From positions 62,001-126,000 of the forward strand of contig NZ_QKSB01000006.1 of the NCBI RefSeq assembly GCF_003234935.1: a stretch of DNA of 64,000 bases, read 5' to 3'. The notes under the pieces are model-generated. The model saw only the letters and a list, made by a program, of their open reading frames with translations. It was not told where the DNA came from and searched no databases. Each line of letters begins with the position of its first letter. Position 1 is the stretch's first letter. Source of the DNA: Putridiphycobacter roseus. Its GTDB lineage: Bacteria > Bacteroidota > Bacteroidia > Flavobacteriales_D > Crocinitomicaceae. Both the position numbers and the translations under genes were made by a program. This document shows, piece by piece, positions 46,994 to 55,123 of the stretch.

Positions 46994-49900
46994 ATGATAA
47001 AGTCTATTAAAAACCTAATGCTAAGCCTATTTCTGGTCGCATTTTCAACCCCCCTTTTTGCCTCCCACGTTCAGGGTGGTAATATTTCGTACAAGTGTAC
47101 AGGAAATCCAAATGAATTTATTATTACCCTAATTGTATATAGAGATTGTTCTGGTGTTGCCGTTCAACCTACTTACGCTTTAGATGTTTTTAATGATTGT
47201 GGATTAACCGTTCCAAATATCATAGTTAATCTAGTTGGCGAATTGCAAGTATCGCAATTATGCCCTGGAGCTGTCGGTAATTCTCCTTGTTATGGCGGTA
47301 CTGGAACAGAAGAAGGTACTATTATGTACGAATTTAATGCCGTGGTTACTTTACCAGGTTTATGTGATGCATGGACTTTTGGATGGGGTGCATGTAACAG
47401 AAATACGGTTGAAAACCTTGTAGGTAACCCTTGTTTTTATGTAGAGACTAAATTATTCTCCGCAACACAAGCCTGTAATAACTCTGTAACCATTAACAAC
47501 CCGCAACCTACTCCTTATGTTTGTGTTAACCAAGGTGTAAACTACGATTATGGTGTGCAAGAGCAAGATGGGGATTCTTTATTTTTTGAATTAGTAGCTG
47601 CTTTGGCTGACAATGGAGATACCATTTCATATAATTCACCATACACGCCTACTTCTCCAGTACCTAATATCTTTATTAACTCTGAAACTGGTGCAATTAA
47701 CTTTAACTCTCCTATTGCAGGAAACTTTGTAATTGCCATAAAAGTTACTGAATATAATAAATGTGGTGAACTGGTTGGACAAACGATTCATGATATGCAA
47801 TTTGTAATTGATGATCAATGTGTAAATAACGCTCCCTACCAAATTGCTGATCCAAGTGCCCCTGTAGGTACTACAGCAGGTATATACAACTTTAACAATT
47901 TTGGTACAGGAGCAACATTGCTTCCTGGTAATAAAATTGACATGTGTGTAAGTGACAGATTCTGTTTTGACATTGCATTTACAGATAATGACTTAGATAA
48001 TATTGATATCACTTCTAACATCAACGATTTTTTACCTGGTGCAACTATTACACAAGCCTCTAGTTCACCAAATGCTGTAGCTACAATTTGTTGGGAATTC
48101 CAACAAGGTTATACAGGAAATTTAATTTCAATTAATGCCAATGATGGACAATGTCCAATACCTGGAATTGTATCTAGAGTAGTTGAATTAAAAATTCCAC
48201 CAGCACTTTTTCCTGGTTTGGATGATACCATTACTTTTTGTGGTGATGAAGGAGTTATTAATTTTAATGACTACTTAGGACCCGTATTTGATAATAATGG
48301 TGTTTGGCATAATGGAAACTCACAAATAATTACTGGTTTAGCGGATGTTGATACAATTACACCTGGTGTTTATTTCCATATTGTTTATCCTGACACTTCT
48401 GTTAACAGTTGTGTAGATCCTCCTGCTTGTGTAGTTGCCGATTCTGCTTACTTAACCATAAATGTTTCAAACTTACAAGTTGCAGATCACGTTTATGTGG
48501 ATGAGTCTTGTCAAAATCAATTTGATGGTTCTTCTACTGTAGGTCCTATTACAGGAAATGCTGGTCCGTTTACCGTATTATGGTCAGCACCAAACACGCA
48601 AGCTTTAGGAAACCATGATACTATTGTAAACAATGGTGGAATTGCAACTTATGGTAATCTTTTTGATGATACCCCAGGATTATGGAATGTATTAGTAACG
48701 GATCAAATAGGTTGTACATGGACAGAAAACTTTGAAATCAACCAAGGGTTTTTACAATTCACACAAGAAGAAATAAATAACCCACAATGTTTTGGATTCA
48801 GTAATGGTTCTATCAACCTTTCTGCAACAACAACAGGTGGACAAACAGTAACTTTTGTATTTACGGATGCACAAGGAAACGTTGTACCTGGTAGTACAGG
48901 TAATGCGGCTAATAATTTGTCAGCAGGCGTTTACACGGTAACTGCCACCACTGCAAATGGATGTTTGGTTGAAAAAAATTACCAATTATTTGATCCAGCT
49001 AAAATTACTGCCAATTTCACTTATACTATGCCATTGTGTAATGGACTTTCTACTGGAAAGTTAAAAGCAACGAACATTTTTAACCAAAAAGGTGATATTG
49101 ATGATGTGTTTTTTGCATGGGCTCCAGCTCCAGCAGGCCATAATGGATTCGGTGTAGATTCATTGATGAATTTACCAGCCGGTGCTTATTCTTTAGTATT
49201 TACGGAAGATGGTTGTTCAAATGACACTACCATCTACATTACAGAACCAGATCCTTTACAAGTGTTAATTGACACGGCACTTATCAAGAAAACATATTGT
49301 AGAACTGCTGCATACCAAAATGGTAATGGTGTTGTATCTGCATCAACTGCAGGTCCAGGATATAACGGTACTGGTACACCAACTTACTTATGGGAAAACT
49401 TAGCGAATGGAGATGAATCTACTTTTACTACATTTGTTGTAAAAGTACCAGGATACTGTGCATTTACAGCTACAGATGAAAATGGATGTATTTCTTCTGA
49501 TACTGTTTTTGTAGATTCCTTAAATCCTATTGCTGACTTTACTATTGTATCGGATGAGTTTTATGATGCTACTATTTATGAAGGAACAGAAGATGTGAAA
49601 ATTAAAATCACAAATACTTCTCAAAACTTTGCACAAGTTGGTAACCCTTTATCAGATACTATTTTCCAATGGAATTTATTCTCTAACAATCCTGATGGAA
49701 ACCAATGGTTTTTCACTTATAGATTAGAAGATAAAGTAGATACTACTTACAAAGGTATTAACTTAAATGAGCCTACAGATTATGAAATTTGCTTGGTAGC
49801 AAAAAACTTTAATGATTGTGTAGACACTACTTGTAGAATCGTAAAAGTGCATAAAGAATTTGTATTCGAAATGCCTAATGTATTTACTCCTGGTGCATAT

Positions 49901-50143
49901 CCAAATAATGAGTTTTTCTTCCCTGCTGCTGGTGTAAGCGTTTTTTCTGCTACCCTATTAAACAGATACGGAATTCCTGTATATGAATTTGATAACATCA
50001 CAGATACTTGGGATGGTACAAATTACAAAAATGATAAACCTTGTGCGGATGGTGTATACTTTTACACTTACACAGGTGAAACTACCAATGGAACTCCAAT
50101 CGAAGGAAATGGTAACGTAACCCTAATCAATGCCAAGAAATAG
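46994..50143 (+). CDS. T9SS-secreted surface protein with SprB-like repeats and type B C-terminal domain
   Basis: 1049 residues: signal peptide (cleavage after PLFA, about 24), a Cys-containing N-terminal beta region (HVQGGNISYKC, and cadherin/PKD-like strands up to about 490), two or more SprB-type repeats (about 500-760; e.g. NPQCFGFSNGSINLSATTTGG, split here as NNPQCFGFSNGSI), a further beta domain, and an ~80-residue type B T9SS sorting domain (EMPNVFTPGAYPNNEFFFP, LLNRYGIPVYE, WDGTNYKNDKPCADGVYFY). The sorting domain should direct export through T9SS and attachment at the surface. Likely processed by a PorU-type sortase such as that at 61439. Monocistronic, terminator follows. Confidence 0.9.
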   Translation: MIKSIKNLMLSLFLVAFSTPLFASHVQGGNISYKCTGNPNEFIITLIVYRDCSGVAVQPTYALDVFNDCGLTVPNIIVNLVGELQVSQLCPGAVGNSPCYGGTGTEEGTIMYEFNAVVTLPGLCDAWTFGWGACNRNTVENLVGNPCFYVETKLFSATQACNNSVTINNPQPTPYVCVNQGVNYDYGVQEQDGDSLFFELVAALADNGDTISYNSPYTPTSPVPNIFINSETGAINFNSPIAGNFVIAIKVTEYNKCGELVGQTIHDMQFVIDDQCVNNAPYQIADPSAPVGTTAGIYNFNNFGTGATLLPGNKIDMCVSDRFCFDIAFTDNDLDNIDITSNINDFLPGATITQASSSPNAVATICWEFQQGYTGNLISINANDGQCPIPGIVSRVVELKIPPALFPGLDDTITFCGDEGVINFNDYLGPVFDNNGVWHNGNSQIITGLADVDTITPGVYFHIVYPDTSVNSCVDPPACVVADSAYLTINVSNLQVADHVYVDESCQNQFDGSSTVGPITGNAGPFTVLWSAPNTQALGNHDTIVNNGGIATYGNLFDDTPGLWNVLVTDQIGCTWTENFEINQGFLQFTQEEINNPQCFGFSNGSINLSATTTGGQTVTFVFTDAQGNVVPGSTGNAANNLSAGVYTVTATTANGCLVEKNYQLFDPAKITANFTYTMPLCNGLSTGKLKATNIFNQKGDIDDVFFAWAPAPAGHNGFGVDSLMNLPAGAYSLVFTEDGCSNDTTIYITEPDPLQVLIDTALIKKTYCRTAAYQNGNGVVSASTAGPGYNGTGTPTYLWENLANGDESTFTTFVVKVPGYCAFTATDENGCISSDTVFVDSLNPIADFTIVSDEFYDATIYEGTEDVKIKITNTSQNFAQVGNPLSDTIFQWNLFSNNPDGNQWFFTYRLEDKVDTTYKGINLNEPTDYEICLVAKNFNDCVDTTCRIVKVHKEFVFEMPNVFTPGAYPNNEFFFPAAGVSVFSATLLNRYGIPVYEFDNITDTWDGTNYKNDKPCADGVYFYTYTGETTNGTPIEGNGNVTLINAKK

Positions 50144-50165
50144 AATTAAATAATACTATTAAACG

Positions 50166-50197
50166 AAAGGGAAGTCAAATTGACTTCCCTTTTTTTG
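50166..50197 (+). terminator. Terminator of the T9SS cargo gene
   Basis: Hairpin aagggaagtcaa / ttgacttccctt with a T-run, beginning 23 nt after the stop codon. Confidence 0.85.
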
Positions 50198-50278
50198 TGC
50201 CCTTATGTTTTAAATCTATCGCCGTCCCCAATCCAACGAAGAAACTATACCAGCAAAAAAACAACCTGGCGAGAAAAC

Positions 50279-50422
50279 AAAAACTTGAGAAAGCAAAAAC
50301 TTGAGAAAGCAAAAACTTGAGAAAGCAAAAACTTGAGAAAGCAAAAACTTGAGAAAGCAAAAACTTGAGAAAGCAAAAACTTGAGAAAGCAAAAACTTGA
50401 GAAAGCAAAAACTTGAGAAAGC
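50279..50422. repeat. Tandem array of nine 16-bp units
   Basis: Nine head-to-tail copies of AAAAACTTGAGAAAGC occupy exactly 144 bases and appear identical. The array ends directly at the 5' arm of the glmM terminator, which begins with the same bases (GCAAAAA). Because 16 is not a multiple of 3, a minus-strand frame shows a 16-residue peptide repeat; it has no start signal and is a by-product. Such identical arrays usually vary in copy number between strains. Confidence 0.95.
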
Positions 50423-50453
50423 AAAAAGGAAGGACTATGTCCTTCCTTTTTGC
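50421..50453 (-). terminator. Terminator of the glmM gene
   Basis: Perfect stem gcaaaaaggaaggac / gtccttcctttttgc with a TAT loop. It lies 25 nt beyond the glmM stop on the minus strand. The T-run within the stem continues into the adjacent repeat array. Confidence 0.85.
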
Positions 50454-50477
50454 TTATAAACTATATTCAAGGTAGCT

Positions 50478-51875
50478 TTATACTGCGACAGAAATACTGC
50501 GTATTTGTTCCATGATTGTTTCTGCTAATTCATTCGCTTTCGCTTCATTTTTACTTTCCGCATAAATTCTAATAATCGGCTCAGTATTACTTTTTCTTAA
50601 GTGCACCCACTCTTGGTCTTCAAAATAAATTTTCACACCATCTTGGGTGTCTACTTCATTATTATTGTATTGTGCTGCAACGGTTTTTAATATAAGATCA
50701 ACATTCATATTGGGAGCCAATTGAATTTTATTTTTAGAAATAAAATAATTAGGATATTCTCCCCTCAATTCTGTCGCTTTTAATCCAGAGGTAGCCAATT
50801 GCGTTAAAAATAAACCAATCCCAACCAAAGCATCTCTACCATAATGAATCGCGGGATAAATGACACCACCATTTCCTTCTCCTCCAATAATGGCGTTCGT
50901 TTCTTTCATTTTCTCCACAACGTTTACTTCACCAACAGAAGCAGCATTGTATACACCTTGTCTATTTTCAGTAACTTCTTTTAAAGAGATCGTAGAAGAC
51001 AGATTAGAAACTGTATTTCCTGGTGTCTTACTTAACACATAGTCTGCAATAGCAACCAGCGTATATTCCTCACCAAACATAGTCCCATCTTCATTCACAA
51101 AAGCCAATCTATCCACATCAGGATCAACAACGATACCTAAATCGGCACCTGTTTCTTTAATTTTATCTGCAATAGCAGTTAAATTTTCAGGAAGCGGCTC
51201 TGGATTATGCGGGAAATGTCCCGTAGGCTCACAATACAATTCAACCACGTTCGTCACCCCTAAAGCATTTAGCAAAGCCGGCACAAAAATGCCACCTGTA
51301 GAATTAACAGCATCTACCACAACTTTAAAATTCTTTCTTCTAATAATCTCTTGGTCGACCAAATCCAAATCCAAGACTGCTTGAATGTGTTTTTGTAAAT
51401 AAGTATCGTCTAATTTTAAAGTCCCCAATGCATCAACTTCAACAAAGTCAAATGCTTCCTTTTCGGCAAGTAAAAGTAATTCCTCTCCATCAACAGCAGA
51501 TAAAAACTCGCCTTTTTCGTTCAATAATTTTAGAGCATTCCATTGTTTTGGATTATGACTAGCAGTTAAAATTATTCCTCCCTGCGCATTTTCCATTGGC
51601 ACAGCAATTTCAACGGTAGGTGTAGTAGACAAGCCAAGGTTAATCACATTAATTCCCAATCCTTGTAAGGTAGCAATTACCAAATCTGAAATCATTTGAC
51701 CAGAAAGCCTAGCATCTCTTCCCACCACAACAGTAGGATTGCTTAATTTAGAACGATTTTTAATCCAACAGCCATAAGCTGCAGCAAATTTAACCGTATC
51801 AAAAGGCGTTAATCCTTCCCCTATTGGTCCACCAATGGTGCCTCTAATTCCAGAAATTGATTTTATTAATGTCAT
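50478..51875 (-). CDS. glmM: Phosphoglucosamine mutase-like phosphohexomutase
   Basis: 465-residue alpha-D-phosphohexomutase. The phosphoserine loop reads ILTASHNPKQWNALK (Ser about 101), the metal loop is DPDVDRLA (about 239-246), and the sugar-binding loop is GGEGNGGVIYP; the C-terminal phosphate loop is RKSNTEPIIRIYAES. The N-terminus SISGIRGTIGG matches the GlmM/PMM group. It would convert glucosamine-6-phosphate to glucosamine-1-phosphate for UDP-GlcNAc; Bacteroidota have closely related phosphomannomutases, so the symbol is likely but not certain. A TATATTTG element lies upstream at 51893-51900. Confidence 0.85.
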   Translation of the reverse strand: MTLIKSISGIRGTIGGPIGEGLTPFDTVKFAAAYGCWIKNRSKLSNPTVVVGRDARLSGQMISDLVIATLQGLGINVINLGLSTTPTVEIAVPMENAQGGIILTASHNPKQWNALKLLNEKGEFLSAVDGEELLLLAEKEAFDFVEVDALGTLKLDDTYLQKHIQAVLDLDLVDQEIIRRKNFKVVVDAVNSTGGIFVPALLNALGVTNVVELYCEPTGHFPHNPEPLPENLTAIADKIKETGADLGIVVDPDVDRLAFVNEDGTMFGEEYTLVAIADYVLSKTPGNTVSNLSSTISLKEVTENRQGVYNAASVGEVNVVEKMKETNAIIGGEGNGGVIYPAIHYGRDALVGIGLFLTQLATSGLKATELRGEYPNYFISKNKIQLAPNMNVDLILKTVAAQYNNNEVDTQDGVKIYFEDQEWVHLRKSNTEPIIRIYAESKNEAKANELAETIMEQIRSISVAV

Positions 51876-51892
51876 GGTACTTTAATTTACCA

Positions 51893-51900
51893 CAAATATA
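51893..51900 (-). promoter_or_regulatory. -7 element (TATATTTG) of glmM
   Basis: Exact TAnnTTTG match on the minus strand, 18 nt upstream of the glmM ATG; no -33 at ideal spacing. Confidence 0.4.
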
Positions 51901-51931
51901 ATGGAAATCAATTAATTTAAGAAGTCAATTT

Positions 51932-53092
51932 TTATTGAGCCATCATGACTTCCATCATTTTTTCCTCTTCTCCCCTCAATACTTTTAATTCCACTTTATC
52001 ACCAGGATTATTAATCACAATAGATTCTTGTAATTCTGCGATAGAACGGATGTTTTTTCCATCCACGCCTAAAATAATGTCCATTGATTTTAATCCTGCT
52101 TTATCTGCATTTCCACCTTCTAATACATTGGCAATAACAATTCCTTTTTCACTACCTAAATTATATGATTTTTTTACTCCTGTATTATTTTCAATTAGAT
52201 TAATACCTAATTGCACACGTTTTACTTCTCCAAAAGATATTAAATCATAAGTTACTTTTTTAACAATGTTAGAAGGTATGGCAAAAGAATAACCAGCATA
52301 AAATCCTGTACCAGATGCAATGGCTGTATTTATCCCTATTAATTCACCGCTAGTATTTACTAAAGCACCACCACTATTTCCGGAATTCACTGCGGCATCC
52401 GTCTGTATAAAAGACTCTACTGGAAAAACATTTTCCTGCGGATTATAATTTCTGGATAACAAATCAATATTTCTATTTTTTGCACTTACAATACCTGCGG
52501 TAACGGTAGATTGCAAATTGAGCGGGTTACCCACTGCAATTACCCATTCTCCAAGTTTTAAATTATCAGAATTTCCAAATTCAGCATATGGTAAACGGTA
52601 GCCGTCAATTTTTATCACCGCAATATCTGTAGATGGATCAGTTCCGACAAGCGTTGCCTTATAAGTTTTATCATTTAAAATAACCGAAATATCTTTGGCA
52701 TCTTGCACCACATGGTTATTGGTTACCATATATCCATCATCTGAAATAACGACACCTGAGCCAGAGGATTTACCATGTCTTTCTGTTGTTTTATAGGCAT
52801 CTTTACCATAAAATAGTTTCACTAAAGGATCGTAAGTAATTTCCGATCGCACAAAATGAGTTTGTATATGCCCGACTGCATTTACCGCTTTTTCGGACGC
52901 CATGGTTAAATCACTTAATCCACTTTGATGGTCGTTACTCATTAAACCTACTGGCTTAATAAGGTTATTTTCCATCCCCTGAGTTTGTGTAATGTTGTTA
53001 TGTAATGTTGTTTGATTTGACAATTGTTGTCCTGCGTATCCCCCCCCTATTGCTAGTAAGCCGAATAAAATTAATTTTGTTGGTTGTTTCAT
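51932..53092 (-). CDS. HtrA/DegQ-family periplasmic serine protease with one PDZ domain
   Basis: 386 residues: an N-terminal hydrophobic segment (about 5-20), protease domain with His in MVTNNHVV (about 126), Asp in DPSTDIAVI (about 157) and Ser in VNSGNSGGAL (about 239), then a single PDZ domain (about 300-386; GVDGKNIRS). The catalytic triad is intact. DegP/DegQ carry two PDZ domains, so this one has the DegS-like domain count; it may act in periplasmic quality control or regulated proteolysis. The upstream region is 283 nt, shared divergently with rho. Confidence 0.92.
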   Translation of the reverse strand: MKQPTKLILFGLLAIGGGYAGQQLSNQTTLHNNITQTQGMENNLIKPVGLMSNDHQSGLSDLTMASEKAVNAVGHIQTHFVRSEITYDPLVKLFYGKDAYKTTERHGKSSGSGVVISDDGYMVTNNHVVQDAKDISVILNDKTYKATLVGTDPSTDIAVIKIDGYRLPYAEFGNSDNLKLGEWVIAVGNPLNLQSTVTAGIVSAKNRNIDLLSRNYNPQENVFPVESFIQTDAAVNSGNSGGALVNTSGELIGINTAIASGTGFYAGYSFAIPSNIVKKVTYDLISFGEVKRVQLGINLIENNTGVKKSYNLGSEKGIVIANVLEGGNADKAGLKSMDIILGVDGKNIRSIAELQESIVINNPGDKVELKVLRGEEEKMMEVMMAQ

Positions 53093-53375
53093 GACTGTCG
53101 TATTTTATGGTTTGATTTTATAAGTATAAAATTAAAGAATGCGTACAGCCTAATTTTTTAAATAATGTTAATTGATGTAAAAATTTCTAAAAATCGGTCA
53201 CTTTACCGCCATTAATTGCAGTTAAAATCGATATTTTTAAGGAAAACACTTACTTAGTTTATTTTTATTTGTATTATTGTACCACAATCAATCGTGAACA
53301 AAGGTTCACATCCTATCTAATATTTAACAAAATATAATAGCCAGAATCGAAAGATTTTATTTCTTATTTATTTAT
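53093..53375. other. Divergent intergenic region between the HtrA gene and rho
   Basis: 283 AT-rich bases. The only structure noted is GTGAAC-AAAG-GTTCAC (53294-53309), a perfect 6-bp inverted repeat 67 nt before the rho ATG, which may be an operator or a leader hairpin. No ORF, tRNA or exact TAnnTTTG element was recognised. Confidence 0.4.
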
Positions 53376-55007
53376 ATGTCACAATTATCTGAACTTAAAT
53401 TAAAAAAAGTTGCTGAATTACGTGAAATGGCTTCTTCGCTTAAAATTCCAAATATGGAAACTAAAAAAAAGCAAGATGTAATTGACGCAATTGTTACCGC
53501 AACGAATACGCCTAAAGAAACTGTAACTCCTATAAAAGAGGTAGTTTCTGCAGAAAAAACAACTGAGGTTAAATCGGCCCCTAGTCCAAAAGACAAGCCT
53601 ACTCCTCGTCCTAGACCAAGAAAAAGAGAAGATAATCCAAATGTTGAAAACGCAATAAATAGCGACAACAAACCTAAGAATACCCCACGTCCTAGACCAA
53701 ACCCAAGACCTAATCCTAACCAGAAGAAAAATAATGAGCATGCACCTAAAAGTGCTACTCAAACTTCAGAAGGAGAAAACAAAGGGGAACAAAATCAAAA
53801 AAAACCAATACATAACAACGGTCAAGCCAATCATAAAAAACCGAATCCGAACCAAAAAAGATCTCAAAAAGATTATTATGGATTTAACTTTGATGGGATT
53901 ATTATCAGCGAAGGCGTATTAGACATGATGCAAGATGGCTACGGTTTTTTACGTTCGTCAGATTACAACTATCAAGCATCACCAGATGATATTTATGTAC
54001 CGCAAAACCAAATTAAAGCTTATGGCTTAAAAACTGGAGATACGGTAAGAGGTGCCATTCGCCCACCAAAAGAAGGTGAAAAATATTTTCCATTAATATC
54101 TATTGAAAGTGTGAATGGGCGTGACCCAAGTTACGTGCGCGACCGTGTACCGTTTGAGTATTTAACGCCTCTTTTTCCAGATGAAAAATTACATTTAACT
54201 GGCCATAAAAAAGAAAGTACTTCTACCCGAATAATGGATTTATTCGCCCCAATTGGTAAAGGGCAAAGGGGAATGATTGTGGCACAACCAAAAACTGGTA
54301 AAACGGTTTTATTGAAAGATGTTGCCAATGCAATAGCGGCAAACCACCCCGAAGTTTATTTAATCATTTTATTGATTGATGAAAGACCTGAGGAGGTTAC
54401 TGACATGGCAAGATCGGTAAATGCCGAAGTGGTTGCTTCTACTTTTGATCAACCTGCTGATAAGCACGTAAAATTAGCCAATATCGTACTTGAGAAATCA
54501 AAAAGAATGGTGGAATGCGGGCATGACGTTGTCATTTTATTAGATTCAATCACCCGTTTAGCCAGAGCATATAATACGGTTCAACCTGCTTCTGGAAAAG
54601 TACTTTCTGGTGGTGTAGATGCGAATGCATTGCACAAACCAAAAAGATTTTTTGGTGCAGCTAGAAAAATTGAAAATGGTGGATCGTTAACCATTTTAGC
54701 CACTGCCTTAACTGAAACCGGTTCTAAAATGGATGAAGTGATCTTTGAAGAATTTAAAGGTACAGGTAACATGGAGCTTCAATTAGATAGAAAAATTTCT
54801 AATAGAAGAATTTATCCAGCCATTGATATCTTATCTTCTGGTACAAGACGTGAAGACTTATTAATGCGTAAAGACTACCTACAAAGAGTTTGGGTATTGC
54901 GTAAATACCTAGCCGATATGAACCCAATTGAAGCCATGGAATTCATGAAAGAACGTATTGAAGATACAAAATCGAATGAAGAGTTTTTAATGTCAATGAA
55001 CAACTAA
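53376..55007 (+). CDS. rho: Transcription termination factor Rho with an expanded N-terminus
   Basis: 543 residues, against about 420 in E. coli. The first ~45 residues are the Rho-N helical domain ([16 protein letters not shown]); next come about 120 residues rich in N, P, K and R (about 50-170) with repeated PRPRPRPN-like text; then the OB-fold RNA-binding domain (FGF-type segment [12 protein letters not shown], about 187-198) and the ATPase with P-loop AQPKTGKT (about 303-310), DERPEEV, and the Q-loop [13 protein letters not shown]. The insert resembles the disordered Rho inserts seen in Bacteroidota. A strong terminator follows. Confidence 0.95.
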   Translation: MSQLSELKLKKVAELREMASSLKIPNMETKKKQDVIDAIVTATNTPKETVTPIKEVVSAEKTTEVKSAPSPKDKPTPRPRPRKREDNPNVENAINSDNKPKNTPRPRPNPRPNPNQKKNNEHAPKSATQTSEGENKGEQNQKKPIHNNGQANHKKPNPNQKRSQKDYYGFNFDGIIISEGVLDMMQDGYGFLRSSDYNYQASPDDIYVPQNQIKAYGLKTGDTVRGAIRPPKEGEKYFPLISIESVNGRDPSYVRDRVPFEYLTPLFPDEKLHLTGHKKESTSTRIMDLFAPIGKGQRGMIVAQPKTGKTVLLKDVANAIAANHPEVYLIILLIDERPEEVTDMARSVNAEVVASTFDQPADKHVKLANIVLEKSKRMVECGHDVVILLDSITRLARAYNTVQPASGKVLSGGVDANALHKPKRFFGAARKIENGGSLTILATALTETGSKMDEVIFEEFKGTGNMELQLDRKISNRRIYPAIDILSSGTRREDLLMRKDYLQRVWVLRKYLADMNPIEAMEFMKERIEDTKSNEEFLMSMNN

Positions 55008-55027
55008 AAAATCTTTTATAAAAATAC

Positions 55028-55064
55028 AAACCGCCATCTTTTTTTTTAAGATGGCGGTTTTTTT
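55028..55064 (+). terminator. Terminator of rho
   Basis: Stem ccgccatctt / aagatggcgg with a 7-T loop and flanking A and T runs, starting 21 nt after the stop. Confidence 0.9.
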
Positions 55065-55123
55065 ATGCCTAAGTTGTAACAAATTAACTCTTTTATAGTC
55101 TTACCTATAAAACAACCCATTCT

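Noticed and set aside
50175..50408. Minus-strand frame of 77 codons with a 16-residue peptide repeat
   Set aside because: It is the translation of the 16-bp tandem array, runs through two terminators and has no start signals.
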